DNA of 64,000 nucleotides from an uncultured Bacteroidales bacterium (GCA_947168665.1 CAMVMX010000001.1:327325-391324); one strand, 5' to 3'. Counted from the stretch's first letter, positions 52,187 to 62,378 are shown. The notes: generated by a model from the sequence alone, not told the origin. Program-made: numbers and translations.

Positions 52187-52819
52187 ATGAAAAAAATACT
52201 TGCTTGCCTGGCTGCCCTCGCCGCCATGATTGCGGCCGGTGGCGCACAGGCGCAGAAAGTGAGTGTCAGCGTGGGCTACGCATCCGAATCCCTCCCCTCC
52301 TTCGCGGTAGTGGGGGGCTCCCAAGTGATCAGCCCCAACCTGACAGGCTTTTACCTCAATGCCCAATACACCTACAACTTCTCCACCCACTGGGGCGTCA
52401 CCGCCGGACTGGGCGGACGCTACAACACCCGCGACTACCCCTCCTACCTCACCATGATTCCCGCCACCACCCAGGAGATGCAGATAGTGGTTGACGTGCC
52501 TGTACTGCTGTCATTCACCGTCCCGATGAGCGACTATGCCGACATCTCCCTTTTTGTCGGCCCCATGGTCAGCTTCGGTGCCATAGGCACAAGCACCATC
52601 ACCGAGTCGCTCTACGGCAACAGCGTGAAAGCCGACTGGTACGGATCCCTGGCGCTCTACAAACGCCTCAACGTGCAGGGTACCGGCGGTATAGCCATCG
52701 ATGTGAAACATCTGCGGCTCTTCGGAGGCTACAGCATGGGCATCCTCAACTTGAGTCCTGCCGAGGGCAAAACCATCAACACCTCCGCCCTCTATCTGGG
52801 CCTCGGTGTGACGTTCTGA
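52187..52819 (+). CDS. Small outer-membrane barrel protein, copy 3
   Basis: 210 aa with signal peptide ending GAQAQ. Paralog of copy 2: VSVSVGYASESLPSF near the start, VVDVPVLLSFTVPMSDYADI, RLFGGYSMGILNLSP and a final ALYLGLGVTF. It has no acidic loop. The gene ends at a strong terminator, so the three barrels and the LEA-like lipoprotein may form one unit. Confidence 0.8.
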   Translation: MKKILACLAALAAMIAAGGAQAQKVSVSVGYASESLPSFAVVGGSQVISPNLTGFYLNAQYTYNFSTHWGVTAGLGGRYNTRDYPSYLTMIPATTQEMQIVVDVPVLLSFTVPMSDYADISLFVGPMVSFGAIGTSTITESLYGNSVKADWYGSLALYKRLNVQGTGGIAIDVKHLRLFGGYSMGILNLSPAEGKTINTSALYLGLGVTF

Positions 52820-52841
52820 ACCTCACAATCCCAACCATCAT

Positions 52842-52881
52842 GAGACGGGAGCTGCCGGCGGCAGACTCCCGTCTCATTTTT
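52842..52881 (+). terminator. Intrinsic terminator after the barrel cluster
   Basis: GAGACGGGAG (52842-52851) pairs with CTCCCGTCTC (52866-52875); the stem continues with CTGCC/GGCAG inside, and ATTTTT follows directly (52876-52881). Confidence 0.85.
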
Positions 52882-53215
52882 ACATTCCCGCAGCCTGCTG
52901 GACGCGGCGGGCCACGCGGCCCGCGCACAACCACTCCGCCCAATCAAACGGCGCGCCTTCATCGCGCCTTCGCCGCGCGTTCATCGCTAATTTGCGATGA
53001 ACGCGTGCAAGCGAAGCACCTAAAGTACGGATTTCGTGCGCACTAAGAAAGACCGTCCCGGAACAGAGCCTTCCGCTGACTGGAGCCCGGCCTGCGGCGG
53101 GGGGAGTCGGAAGCAACGGGGCTGCACGCCGGCAGCCTGTGGTCCCAACCGCTGGGCGCTATGGGAAAGATGGGCGGCAAATGATTTTTTTCTATGGAAT
53201 TACGGTTTTTTTTCG
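52882..53215. other. Non-coding region between the barrel cluster and glnS, with a hairpin
   Basis: A GC-rich stretch of about 330 bp with no convincing gene. It contains a perfect hairpin: CGCGTTCATCGC (52976-52987) with GCGATGAACGCG (52994-53005) around a 6-nt loop TAATTT, preceded by near-repeats of CGCGCCTTCATCGCG. It could hold a small RNA or an intergenic repeat element. Confidence 0.45.
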
Positions 53216-53223
53216 TATTTTTG
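53216..53223 (+). promoter_or_regulatory. Promoter -7 element of glnS
   Basis: TATTTTTG matches TAnnTTTG and lies about 60 bp before the ATG at 53283. The -33 region is T-rich but has no clean TTTG at the right spacing. Confidence 0.6.
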
Positions 53224-53282
53224 TAGATTAATGCTTTATGCGCATTAACAAGCAATTAATAGATAATGAATAATTTATAAAG

Positions 53283-54974
53283 ATGGAAGACAATCTGTCA
53301 CTGAATTTTTTGGAAGAAATCATCGAACAGGGGCTCCGCGAGGGCTCCTACAAAAGCATTCTGACGCGCTTCCCGCCAGAGCCCAACGGCTATCTGCACA
53401 TTGGCCACGCCAAGTCAATCTGCCTCAATTTCGGCCTCGCCAAAAAATATGGCGGCCAGACCAACCTGCGCTTCGACGACACCAACCCGGTGAAGGAAGA
53501 CACGGAATATGTGGACTCCATACAGCAGGACATCCGCTGGCTGGGCTTCGACTGGGCCGGGGTACACTACGCCAGCGACTATTTCGAGCAGCTGTACGAG
53601 TGGGCCGTGGTGCTCATCAAGAAAGGGCTGGCCTACGTTGACGACCAGACTCAGGAGGAAATCCGCGCCGGGCGCGGCACAGTGACAGAGCCGGGCAAGA
53701 ACAGCCCCTGGCGCAACCGCACGGTGGAGGAAAACCTCGACCTGTTTGAGCGGATGCGCAAGGGCGAGTTCGCCGATGGCGAGAAGGTGCTGCGCGCCAA
53801 GATCGACATGGCTCACCCCAACATGCAGCTGCGCGACCCCATCATGTACCGCATTCTGCACGCCCACCATCACCGCACTGGCGACAAGTGGTGCATCTAC
53901 CCCATGTACGACTATGCCCACGGCCAGAGCGACTCGATCGAGCACATCACCCACAGCATCTGCACGCTGGAGTTCGACATCCACCGACCGCTCTACGACT
54001 GGTTTATCGAGCAGCTGGGCATCTTCCCCAGCCACCAATACGAGTTCGCCCGCCTCAACATCAACTACACTGTGATGAGCAAGCGCAAGCTGCTGCAGCT
54101 GGTCAAAGAGCATTACGTGAGCGGCTGGGACGACCCCCGCATGCCTACCATCTGCGGCTTCCGCCGCCGGGGCTACACGCCTGAGAGCATCCGCAACTTC
54201 TGCGAGGACATCGGTGTGGCCAAGCGCGACAACATCATCGACTATGTACGCCTGGAGAACAGTCTGCGCGACCACTTGAACAAGGTGGCCCCCCGCCGCA
54301 TGGCGGTGCTGAACCCGGTGAAACTGGTTATTGACAACTACCCCGAAGGGCAGACCGAGATGCTCACGGCGGTGAACAACCCCGAAAACGAGGCCGACGG
54401 CACCCGCCAAGTGCCTTTCAGCCGCGAACTGTATATTGAGCGCGAGGACTTCATGGAGGAGGCCCCCAAGAAATTCTTCCGTCTCAGCCTGGGACGCGAG
54501 GTGCGGCTGCGCTACGCATACTTCGTCACGGCCCAGAGTGTGGAAAAGGATGCCGAAGGCAACATCACCTGTATCCACTGCACCTACGACCCTGCCACCC
54601 GGGGCGGCGATGCTCCCGACGGGCGCAAGGTGAAGGGTACCCTGCACTGGGTGAGCGCACAGCACGCTGTGGAGGCCGAGGTGAGGATGTTCGACCGCCT
54701 GTTTGCCACCGAGGCACCGGACGAGGCACCGGAGGGCAAGACATTCCTCGACAACCTGAATCCCGAGAGTCTGCAGGTGCTGCAGGGCTGCAAACTGGAA
54801 CCCGCACTGGCCGAAGCCCGCATGGTGGTGAACGACCGCGGCATCGAAGAGCCGATGCGGTTCCAGTTCGAGCGAATGGGCTACTTCTGCACCGACCGCG
54901 ACAGCACGCCCGACCATCTGGTCTTCAACCGTTCCTGCTCGCTGAAAGACAGTTGGGCAAAAATCAACAGCTGA
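53283..54974 (+). CDS. glnS: Glutaminyl-tRNA synthetase
   Basis: 563 aa. Class I motifs: HIGH at 39-42 in YLHIGHAKS and the KMSKS equivalent MSKRK at 265-269. [11 protein letters not shown] and [21 protein letters not shown] are typical of GlnRS/GluRS, and the C-terminal beta-barrel part ([20 protein letters not shown]) identifies GlnRS rather than GluRS. It charges tRNA-Gln directly. It has its own promoter and a glycosyltransferase gene 31 bp downstream. Confidence 0.95.
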   Translation: MEDNLSLNFLEEIIEQGLREGSYKSILTRFPPEPNGYLHIGHAKSICLNFGLAKKYGGQTNLRFDDTNPVKEDTEYVDSIQQDIRWLGFDWAGVHYASDYFEQLYEWAVVLIKKGLAYVDDQTQEEIRAGRGTVTEPGKNSPWRNRTVEENLDLFERMRKGEFADGEKVLRAKIDMAHPNMQLRDPIMYRILHAHHHRTGDKWCIYPMYDYAHGQSDSIEHITHSICTLEFDIHRPLYDWFIEQLGIFPSHQYEFARLNINYTVMSKRKLLQLVKEHYVSGWDDPRMPTICGFRRRGYTPESIRNFCEDIGVAKRDNIIDYVRLENSLRDHLNKVAPRRMAVLNPVKLVIDNYPEGQTEMLTAVNNPENEADGTRQVPFSRELYIEREDFMEEAPKKFFRLSLGREVRLRYAYFVTAQSVEKDAEGNITCIHCTYDPATRGGDAPDGRKVKGTLHWVSAQHAVEAEVRMFDRLFATEAPDEAPEGKTFLDNLNPESLQVLQGCKLEPALAEARMVVNDRGIEEPMRFQFERMGYFCTDRDSTPDHLVFNRSCSLKDSWAKINS

Positions 54975-55005
54975 GACTTGAACCCCCACAGAACTGAAAA
55001 GATAA

Positions 55006-56439
55006 ATGAAAAACAGCTGTCTGTCATACACCATCGTGGCATCGATATTCCTGATGCTGATTAGCGGTTCGCTGCTGACCACGGGGATGTTTATGGACGG
55101 CTTGATATACGGCAACGTGGCGGACAATATGGCGTCGGGGGCCTGCACTTTCTGGCACCCGTCGCACTCGCCCTCGCTACACCCTGATTTCTATGAGCAT
55201 CCGCCACTTGTCATGGGGCTGCTGGCCCTCTTCTACAAGCTGCTGGGCACTCATGTGTGGGTGACGAGGCTTTTCACCATGGCGACCGCCGTGCTTACGG
55301 CCTGGCTCACGGTGAGGCTGTGGCAACGTCTGGGCTATGCCCGCCGCACGGGCTGGCTGGCTCTGCTGCTGTGGGTGCTGGTGCCGGCCATGTCGCGCAA
55401 CGCCCACGACAATATGCTGGAGTGCACGATGGCCATTTTTGTGATGGCGGCAGTGCTGTGCCTATTGCACCTCGGCTCGCGCCGCCGGCTGCTATGGGCG
55501 GCGCTGGGCGGCGTGATGCTCTATGGCGCTTTCCTCTGCAAAGGGTTCACGGGGCTGTACCCCTTCGCCCTGCCCATGATTGTGTGGGTGGTGGACTTGT
55601 GTCTGGGCAACCACCGGCGATGGGGACAGGCGCTGATGCTTGCCGCAGCCGACACGCTGATGGCCGTCGGAGCCTTTGCGCTGTGCGTGGCCGCGACGGG
55701 GCTGTTGTTCCCTGAGGCGGTGACTTATTTTGAGCAGTACCTGTCGCACCAAGTGCTGGGCAATCTTGACACGCCTATTGTGGACAACCGCTGGACCATC
55801 GTGTGGAACTTTGTGGAGCAGACGCTGGTCGTATGGGCGGTGGTGCTGCTGGTGGCGGGCATCGGGGTGGCCACAAAGACATCGAAGCCCTCCCGCAAGG
55901 ACTGGCGCAATTTTGCCATCTGCCTGTTGCTGGGCCTGTCAGGGGTGCTGCCTATTGCCATCAGCCTGAAGCAGCACGGTTTCTATATCCTGACTGTCTA
56001 TCCGATTGTGGCCTGCGGGGCCGGCGCGTTGGTGCAGGGACCCGTGTCCGCCTGGACGGACAGAGGGGGAGTCCGGCTGCACCGGGTTTTGGCAGCCGTA
56101 GCCATCATCGCGGCAACGGGAGCTGTGGCTCTGAATGCAGCGCACTACGGAAAGCCCGGACGCGATGTGGCCCTGCAGGAGGATATGCGGCTGATAGTCC
56201 CTCGGCTGGCCGAGGGCGAGCAAGTGGGCATGCCGATAAGCATGGCCCAGGAATGGAGCCTCTACGCCTACTACTACCGCGAGAAACATGTTGACCTTGC
56301 ACGCATCGACCTGCAGAACCCGCCCGCCGACCTGCCCCGGCATCTGCTTACCGACGGCAGCACGGCGGTGCCACCAGAATTATACAGAGAAATCGATATT
56401 GCCACCAGGCAATACAAACTATTCGAATTGAAACAATAA
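55006..56439 (+). CDS. GT39/ArnT-like membrane glycosyltransferase
   Basis: 477 aa with about ten to twelve hydrophobic helices. N-terminal loop MDGLIYGNVADNM with an acidic residue after the first helix, and FYEHPPLVMGLLALFYKLLG, are marks of PMT_2/ArnT-type enzymes. They transfer sugars from polyprenyl-phosphate donors to lipid A, glycans or proteins on the outer face of the inner membrane. Substrate unknown. It lies between glnS and pheT, closely spaced (31 and 12 bp), which suggests co-transcription but not a shared role. Confidence 0.85.
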   Translation: MKNSCLSYTIVASIFLMLISGSLLTTGMFMDGLIYGNVADNMASGACTFWHPSHSPSLHPDFYEHPPLVMGLLALFYKLLGTHVWVTRLFTMATAVLTAWLTVRLWQRLGYARRTGWLALLLWVLVPAMSRNAHDNMLECTMAIFVMAAVLCLLHLGSRRRLLWAALGGVMLYGAFLCKGFTGLYPFALPMIVWVVDLCLGNHRRWGQALMLAAADTLMAVGAFALCVAATGLLFPEAVTYFEQYLSHQVLGNLDTPIVDNRWTIVWNFVEQTLVVWAVVLLVAGIGVATKTSKPSRKDWRNFAICLLLGLSGVLPIAISLKQHGFYILTVYPIVACGAGALVQGPVSAWTDRGGVRLHRVLAAVAIIAATGAVALNAAHYGKPGRDVALQEDMRLIVPRLAEGEQVGMPISMAQEWSLYAYYYREKHVDLARIDLQNPPADLPRHLLTDGSTAVPPELYREIDIATRQYKLFELKQ

Positions 56440-56451
56440 AAACAACAATAG

Positions 56452-58938
56452 ATGAAGATATCGTACAAATGGCTGCGTGAGTATGTCGACACCGACCTCA
56501 CCCCCAACGAACTTGACGAACTGCTCACCTTCAGCGGACTGGAGATTGAAGGCGTAGAGAAGGTTGAAAGCATCAAAGGCGGACTGGAGCATGTGGTGAT
56601 AGCCCAGGTGCTGACCTGCGAGCCCCACCCGGACAGCGACCACCTGCACCTGACCACCGTCGACGTGGGCACCGGCACACCGCTGCACATCGTTTGCGGC
56701 GCTCCCAATGTGGCCGCCGGACAAAAGGTGGTATGCGCCCAAATCGGCACCAAGATTTATACTTCGGACACTGAGTTTTATGAGATTAAGAAAGGCAAGC
56801 TCCGTGGTGCCGTGAGCGAAGGCATGCTCTGTGCCGCCGACGAGTTGCAGCTGGGTTCTGACCACGCAGGCATCATGGTCCTGCCCGACGACGCCCCCGT
56901 GGGTACACCCGCCAAGGAGTATTTTCATCTCGAAGAGGACTACACCCTCGAAGTGGCCATCACAGCCAACCGCAGCGATGCCACCAGCCACATCGGCGTG
57001 GCCCGCGACGTGGTGGCAGTACTCAACACCCGCAACCATGCCGACAAGCATATCCAGTGGCCCCAGGTGGCCGACCTTGGCTCCGCCAAGGGCCAGAACG
57101 GGGTGCGCGTCACGGTGGAGGAGCCCGAGCTCTGCCCCCGTTACACCGGCATCACGCTGGAAAACGTGCATGTGGCCGACTCGCCCGAATGGCTCCAGAA
57201 CAAACTGCGCACGGTAGGCATCCGTCCCATCAACAATGTAGTGGACATTACCAACTTCGTGCTGATGGAGGTGGGGCAACCCCTCCACGCCTTCAATGCC
57301 GACAAGATTACGGGCAACCATGTGGTGGTCCGCACCCTGCCACAGGACACACCCTTCGTCACCCTCGACGGGGTGGAGCGCAAGCTTGACCACCGCGACC
57401 TGATGATTTGCAACGAGGAAGAGGGGATGTGCATAGCCGGCGTGTTCGGCGGCGAGAAGAGCGGCGTGACTTTCGACACCACCCGCGTTTTCCTGGAGAG
57501 TGCCTATTTCAATCCCGTCAGCATCCGAAAGACAAGCAAACGCCACGGGCTGAAGACCGACGCCTCGTTCCGCTACGAGCGCGGCTGCGACCCCAACATC
57601 ACCCGCTGGGCATTGCAGCGTGCCGTCTACCTGATGCAAGAGCTGGCCGGGGCAACAGTGGCCTCGGAGGTGGTGGACATCTATCCCAACCCCATACCCC
57701 GCGCACAGGTTGAAATCAACTTCAGCCGTATCTATGGCTTGATCGGCCAGACAATACCTGTCGACGCCATCCGCACCGCCCTCACCTCGCTCGACATCGA
57801 GATTGCCGGCGAAACCGACGAGGGCATGACCCTCCTCATCCCCACCTGCAAGGTGGATGTCACCCGCGAATGCGACGTGGTGGAGGAGATTATGCGCATC
57901 TATGGCTACAACAACATTCATATCGACGAGCGCATCAACAGCTGCCTCAGCTTCGGAGCCAAACCCAACCCCAACAAACTGCAGAACACCGTCAGCGACC
58001 TGCTCACCTACAACGGGTTCAGCGAAATCATGAACAACTCGCTCACCAAATCCGAATACTACGAAAACAATCCCGACTTCAACGCCGCCCGCAGCATCCA
58101 TATTCTCAACCCCCTGAGCAAAGAACTGAACGTGATGCGCCAGTCACTCCTCTACAGCGGACTGGAATGCATCGTACGCAACATCAACTATAAGATACAC
58201 GACCAGAAACTCTATGAGTTTGGCCGCACCTACCAGCTTGCCCCTGAGGCTTTGACAGCCAGCGACGGAGAGGACATGCCCGTCACCAAGAAATATATCG
58301 AGACCCCCCATCTGGCCATCTTCATGACCGGCAACACAGAGCCTGAGAACTGGAAAACCAAAACCACTCCCGTCGACTTCTACCACCTTAAAGCGCAAGT
58401 AATGAACATCCTGCGCCGGATGAGGGTCAACTTCACCCGTCTGCAGGTAGTCCCCGCCACCGAACACTACTATGCCGAGGGGCTGGCCTTCGTGTTCCGC
58501 GACAGCCACAAAACCCTCTGCACTGTAGGCCGGCTGAAACGCGACACCCTGAAACGCATGGACTGCAAACAAGAGGTATTCTATGCCGACATCGACTGGT
58601 CGCTGATACTCAAGAGCTACCCCACCAAAGAGGTGCAGTATGCCGAGATACCCAAATACCCCGAAGTGCGGCGCGACCTGGCCTTGATTCTCGACTCCAA
58701 GGTTTCATTTGCCGAAATAGAACGGGTAGCCTATGCCACGGAAAAGAAACTGCTGAAGCATGTGAGCCTCTTCGATGTCTATACGGGAAAAGGCATCACC
58801 GAAGGCATGAAGTCCTATGCCGTGAGCTTCATCCTGCAAGACAAAGACAAGACACTCAACGACAAGCAGATTGAAGCCGTAATGGCCAAACTCCAAAAGA
58901 ACCTCGAAACCCAACTGGGCGCCACCATACGCCAATAA
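56452..58938 (+). CDS. pheT: Phenylalanyl-tRNA synthetase beta chain
   Basis: 828 aa, full length for bacterial PheT. N-terminal tRNA-binding (OB) domain with VLTCEPHPDSDHLHL, B3/B4 core with RRPINNVVD-like IRPINNVVDITNFV, B5 domain, catalytic-like core, and C-terminal FDX-ACB anticodon-binding domain (YPEVRRDLALIL to the end). It works with PheS (not in the window) as an alpha2-beta2 enzyme in translation. An unknown 151-aa protein follows after 7 bp. Confidence 0.95.
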   Translation: MKISYKWLREYVDTDLTPNELDELLTFSGLEIEGVEKVESIKGGLEHVVIAQVLTCEPHPDSDHLHLTTVDVGTGTPLHIVCGAPNVAAGQKVVCAQIGTKIYTSDTEFYEIKKGKLRGAVSEGMLCAADELQLGSDHAGIMVLPDDAPVGTPAKEYFHLEEDYTLEVAITANRSDATSHIGVARDVVAVLNTRNHADKHIQWPQVADLGSAKGQNGVRVTVEEPELCPRYTGITLENVHVADSPEWLQNKLRTVGIRPINNVVDITNFVLMEVGQPLHAFNADKITGNHVVVRTLPQDTPFVTLDGVERKLDHRDLMICNEEEGMCIAGVFGGEKSGVTFDTTRVFLESAYFNPVSIRKTSKRHGLKTDASFRYERGCDPNITRWALQRAVYLMQELAGATVASEVVDIYPNPIPRAQVEINFSRIYGLIGQTIPVDAIRTALTSLDIEIAGETDEGMTLLIPTCKVDVTRECDVVEEIMRIYGYNNIHIDERINSCLSFGAKPNPNKLQNTVSDLLTYNGFSEIMNNSLTKSEYYENNPDFNAARSIHILNPLSKELNVMRQSLLYSGLECIVRNINYKIHDQKLYEFGRTYQLAPEALTASDGEDMPVTKKYIETPHLAIFMTGNTEPENWKTKTTPVDFYHLKAQVMNILRRMRVNFTRLQVVPATEHYYAEGLAFVFRDSHKTLCTVGRLKRDTLKRMDCKQEVFYADIDWSLILKSYPTKEVQYAEIPKYPEVRRDLALILDSKVSFAEIERVAYATEKKLLKHVSLFDVYTGKGITEGMKSYAVSFILQDKDKTLNDKQIEAVMAKLQKNLETQLGATIRQ

Positions 58939-58945
58939 CTCTGAC

Positions 58946-59401
58946 ATGGCCGCAACAAGCAAACCAACCGACAAAGCCATCGTGCGCCGCGGGCTGCTGG
59001 CCTACAGCCCACGGGTATTGCTGGCACTGGAACAAGCCATCGGCGGAAACAAAGACTTCTTCCAATGGCTTGTGTCGGCGGGATATACCGAGCTGGCGGC
59101 CTTCAGCAACTTCCTGCAGGACGATGTCGAAGCCGAACAATGGCTCGTCCAGCACAACTACCACTGGCTGGGACTTCTCAGCCACGCCATTGACGGCGAC
59201 CCACGCGCCCGCCTATGGGTACAGAAAAACCTGCACGAGGCCAACCTCATGTTCGCCCTCGCCTGCCGCAGGGACGACAAGGCCGTCTCGTGGCTCAAAT
59301 TCATGAAACTCGAAATCCTCCTGCGCCTTGCCAACCAAGTGGCATCCCTGCGCAACAAACAGGAGCTGGATGCCAGTTTCCCATACAAAATGAGATTCTA
59401 A
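58946..59401 (+). CDS. Conserved helical protein of unknown function
   Basis: 151 aa, soluble and mostly helical, rich in Trp, His and Leu (QWLVSAGYTELAAFSNFL, NYHWLGLLSHAIDGDPRARL). No motif recognised and no signal peptide. It starts 7 bp after pheT and is 8 bp from the pseudouridine synthase gene, so it is co-transcribed with translation genes. Confidence 0.75.
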   Translation: MAATSKPTDKAIVRRGLLAYSPRVLLALEQAIGGNKDFFQWLVSAGYTELAAFSNFLQDDVEAEQWLVQHNYHWLGLLSHAIDGDPRARLWVQKNLHEANLMFALACRRDDKAVSWLKFMKLEILLRLANQVASLRNKQELDASFPYKMRF

Positions 59402-59409
59402 ACAACACC

Positions 59410-60417
59410 ATGGAAAACAACAAAGACAACAACCCCCGCCGGCCCCGCTTCGGCAAAAACAACAACTCACGGTCCTCCTCGCGCCCTGCCAAACAGAGCC
59501 CCGGCCGCCACTTCCACAACAACGACGAGCATCCGCGCCGCGACAACGATAATCGTCCGCGCCGCGACAACGACGAGCGTCCCCAGCGCAACCCGCAGGC
59601 CGAGAAGTCCTTCCGTAAAGCCAAACGGCCCAAGGACCCCAACAGACCCAAGCAGCGGCCAGTACCCCGCGTCAAAACCCCGCCTCCCTCTCCCAAACCC
59701 TACGACGGCACCACACGCCTCAACAAATACATTGCCAACGCCGGCATCTGCTCGCGCCGCGAGGCCGACAAACTCATTGCCGCAGGCAGCGTGATGGTGA
59801 ACGGCAAAGTGGTCACCGAGATGGGGTTCCAGGTGCATGAAGGCGATGTGGTCAACTACGGCGGCGAGACCCTCCGCTCCGAGCGCAAGCGCTACTTCCT
59901 GCTCAACAAGCCGAAAGGGTTCATCACCACCGTCGACGACCCACAGGAACGCCAAACCGTGATGATGCTCATCGACGGGGCATGTCCCGAGCGCATCTAC
60001 CCCGTAGGCCGACTGGACCGCAACACCACAGGGCTGCTCCTCTTCACCAACGACGGCGACCTGGCCCGACGACTCACCCATCCCTCAACCGGGGTGTACA
60101 AAATATACCAAGTGGAACTCGACCGGGCTGTCACCCGCGAAGACATGCGCCACATGCTCGAAGGCATCGAACTCGAAGACGGCCTTATCCGGGTGGACGA
60201 CGTGCAATACGTCCAAGGGGCCAACGACAAACGCATCGTGGGAGTGGAACTCCATTCGGGCAAGAACCGCATCGTGCGCCGAATCTTCGAGCACCTGGGC
60301 TACAGCATCCACAAACTGGACCGCACAGTCTTTGCCGGCCTGACCAAAAAAGACCTGCCCCGCGGCCACTACCGCGAACTGACAGAAAAGGAAGTCGGAT
60401 ACTTAAAAATGATTTAA
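59410..60417 (+). CDS. RsuA/RluB-family rRNA pseudouridine synthase
   Basis: 335 aa from the ATG at 59410; a longer in-frame start inside the previous gene is rejected. The first 95 residues are a disordered basic tail with Arg/Asn/Asp repeats (PRRDNDNRPRRDND), common in Bacteroidota homologs. Then come an S4 RNA-binding domain (RLNKYIANAGICSRREADKL) and the catalytic domain with Asp203 in GRLDRNTTGLLLFT. It probably makes a pseudouridine in 23S (RluB) or 16S rRNA. Its TAA overlaps the ATG of the methyltransferase gene by one base. Confidence 0.9.
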   Translation: MENNKDNNPRRPRFGKNNNSRSSSRPAKQSPGRHFHNNDEHPRRDNDNRPRRDNDERPQRNPQAEKSFRKAKRPKDPNRPKQRPVPRVKTPPPSPKPYDGTTRLNKYIANAGICSRREADKLIAAGSVMVNGKVVTEMGFQVHEGDVVNYGGETLRSERKRYFLLNKPKGFITTVDDPQERQTVMMLIDGACPERIYPVGRLDRNTTGLLLFTNDGDLARRLTHPSTGVYKIYQVELDRAVTREDMRHMLEGIELEDGLIRVDDVQYVQGANDKRIVGVELHSGKNRIVRRIFEHLGYSIHKLDRTVFAGLTKKDLPRGHYRELTEKEVGYLKMI

Positions 60418-61121
60418 TGGCCGCCAAACTCATACTGTTCCCTGTCCCGATAGGTGATGGCCCGATCGACACGGCACTCCCGCCCTACAACCGCGAGATG
60501 CTCAACACCTGCCGGCACTTCATCGTCGAGGACATCCGCACCGCCCGCCGCAACCTCAAGCGCATGGGCTATGAGGCCGAAATCGACGACACCACCTTCT
60601 TCGAACTCAACGAGCACACACCCGAAACCGACATCGCCCACTATCTCGACCCCATAGCGCAAGGGTCCAACGTGGGGCTGATGAGCGAGGCCGGGCTGCC
60701 CTGCATTGCCGACCCCGGCAGCCTTATCACCTCCATGGCCCACCGTCAAGGCATCGAAATCCTGCCCTTAGTGGGGCCCAGCAGCATATTTCTTGCCCTC
60801 ATGGCCTCAGGCTTTAACGGGCAGAACTTTGCCTTCAACGGCTATCCCCCCATTGACACCAACAAACTCACGGCAAGTCTCAAAAGCCTGGAAACCCGCA
60901 TTTACCGCGACAGCCAGACGCAAATCTTCATCGAGGCGCCCTACCGCAACGACAAACTCCTGGCCCTCCTCGCCTCGCGGCTCATGCCCACCACACGCAT
61001 CTGCGTGGCGTGCGACCTCACCCTCCCCACCCAATACATCCGCACCCGCATGGCCCGCCTGTGGCTCACCGAGCCACCCCAACTGCACAAAAGGCCAGCC
61101 ATCTTCCTCCTATACAAATAA
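60417..61121 (+). CDS. RsmI-like SAM-dependent methyltransferase (tetrapyrrole methylase fold)
   Basis: 234 aa from the ATG at 60417, which overlaps the previous stop (TAATG). The fold marks are LILFPVPIGD at the start, FIVEDIRTARRNLKRMG, the SAM loop LMSEAGLPCIADPG and LVGPSSIFLALMASG. Family members methylate the 2'-O of C1402 in 16S rRNA (RsmI). The family has paralogs with unclear targets, so the exact target is open. The coupling to an rRNA pseudouridine synthase supports a ribosome-modifying role. Confidence 0.85.
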   Translation: MAAKLILFPVPIGDGPIDTALPPYNREMLNTCRHFIVEDIRTARRNLKRMGYEAEIDDTTFFELNEHTPETDIAHYLDPIAQGSNVGLMSEAGLPCIADPGSLITSMAHRQGIEILPLVGPSSIFLALMASGFNGQNFAFNGYPPIDTNKLTASLKSLETRIYRDSQTQIFIEAPYRNDKLLALLASRLMPTTRICVACDLTLPTQYIRTRMARLWLTEPPQLHKRPAIFLLYK

Positions 61122-61172
61122 ACCGGACAAACAACACAATAATAATCAACATAAACTTATAAAACCAACAAC

Positions 61173-62378
61173 ATGAAAAAATTCGATCCCGCAACCGCCA
61201 TCCAGCGGCTCGACGGCCGCGACGCCAACCGCGGCGTAAACCCCGCCATCTGCGACAGCGCAACATTCACCTTTCCCGAAGCACACCTCATGACCGAGAC
61301 CTTCCACGGCGAAACCGAAGGCTTCTTCCTCTACAGCCGCCACTGGAACCCCTCCAACCTGGCCCTCTGCCAGGCCTTGGCAGCCATGGAAGGCACCGAA
61401 GCCGCATGGGTCACCGGCTCAGGCCTGGCGGCCATCACCAGCGCACTGCTCCACGAAGTGAAGGCCGGCGACCACATCGTCAGCTCCATGACCACATACG
61501 GCGGCACCTTCGCCTTCATGGCCAACTACCTCAAGAAATTCAATGTCGAGACCACCTTCGTCAACATGCAGAACCTCGACGCTGTGCGCAAAGCCCTGGC
61601 CGAACACCCCAACACCAAAGTTGTCTACACCGAAACGATGAACAACCCGCTGCTGCGCATAGCCAACGTGCCCGAACTGAGCAAAATCGCCCATGCCGCC
61701 GGTGCCAAACTCATTGTCGACAACACCTTTACCCCCATGATTTTCAACCCCTGCCAGCTGGGAGCCGACGTGACCGTCTACTCCATGACCAAATACGTCA
61801 ACGGCACCAACGACTGTGTGGCTGGTGCCATTTGCGGCAGCGCTGAATACATCAACAGCCTCATCGACGTCAACAACGGCACCTGCATGCTCCTCGGCCC
61901 CGTGCTGGACCCCATGCGCTCCGCCTCCATCCTCAAAAACCTCCACACCCTCCACATCCGCATGAAAAAGCACGGCGAGAATGCCATGTACCTTGCCAAG
62001 CGTTTCAAAGAAGTGGGATTCAAATACAACTATCCGGGACTGCCTGAACACCCCGACTACGAGCTCTTCAACTCCATGTGCAACGAAGGCTATGGCTACG
62101 GCGGCATGATCAGCATCGACATGGGCACCGCCGACAAGGCCAGCCGCATCATGGAAATCATGCAGCGCAAAGGCGTGGGCTACCTCGCCGTCAGCCTCGG
62201 CTACTTCAAGACCCTCTTCAGCAACAGCGGCAAGAGCACCAGCAGCGAAGTGCCCGAAGACATCCAGAAAGAGATGGGCATGAGCGAAGGCCTCATCCGT
62301 TTCAGCATGGGTCTGGACAACGACATCGAAGCCACCTTCCAGCTCATCAAAGAATCCGTCGACGAGAGCAACCGATAG
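61173..62378 (+). CDS. Cys/Met metabolism PLP-dependent enzyme (methionine gamma-lyase-like)
   Basis: 401 aa. PLP-binding Lys207 in YSMTKYVNGTND, and cofactor-site segments WVTGSGLAAITSALL and VDNTFTPMI, place it in the Cys/Met metabolism family. Methionine gamma-lyase, cystathionine lyase/synthase and O-acetylhomoserine sulfhydrylase cannot be separated safely from sequence alone. It is preceded by a 51-bp gap without a clear promoter and ends at a strong terminator. Cytoplasmic. Confidence 0.88.
   Translation: MKKFDPATAIQRLDGRDANRGVNPAICDSATFTFPEAHLMTETFHGETEGFFLYSRHWNPSNLALCQALAAMEGTEAAWVTGSGLAAITSALLHEVKAGDHIVSSMTTYGGTFAFMANYLKKFNVETTFVNMQNLDAVRKALAEHPNTKVVYTETMNNPLLRIANVPELSKIAHAAGAKLIVDNTFTPMIFNPCQLGADVTVYSMTKYVNGTNDCVAGAICGSAEYINSLIDVNNGTCMLLGPVLDPMRSASILKNLHTLHIRMKKHGENAMYLAKRFKEVGFKYNYPGLPEHPDYELFNSMCNEGYGYGGMISIDMGTADKASRIMEIMQRKGVGYLAVSLGYFKTLFSNSGKSTSSEVPEDIQKEMGMSEGLIRFSMGLDNDIEATFQLIKESVDESNR

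Noticed and set aside
53415..55148. 577-aa frame opposite glnS
   Set aside because: His/Val/Ala-rich mirror sequence with no motif; glnS on the plus strand is unmistakable.
56419..58101. 560-aa frame opposite pheT
   Set aside because: Mirror of pheT codons without recognisable domains.
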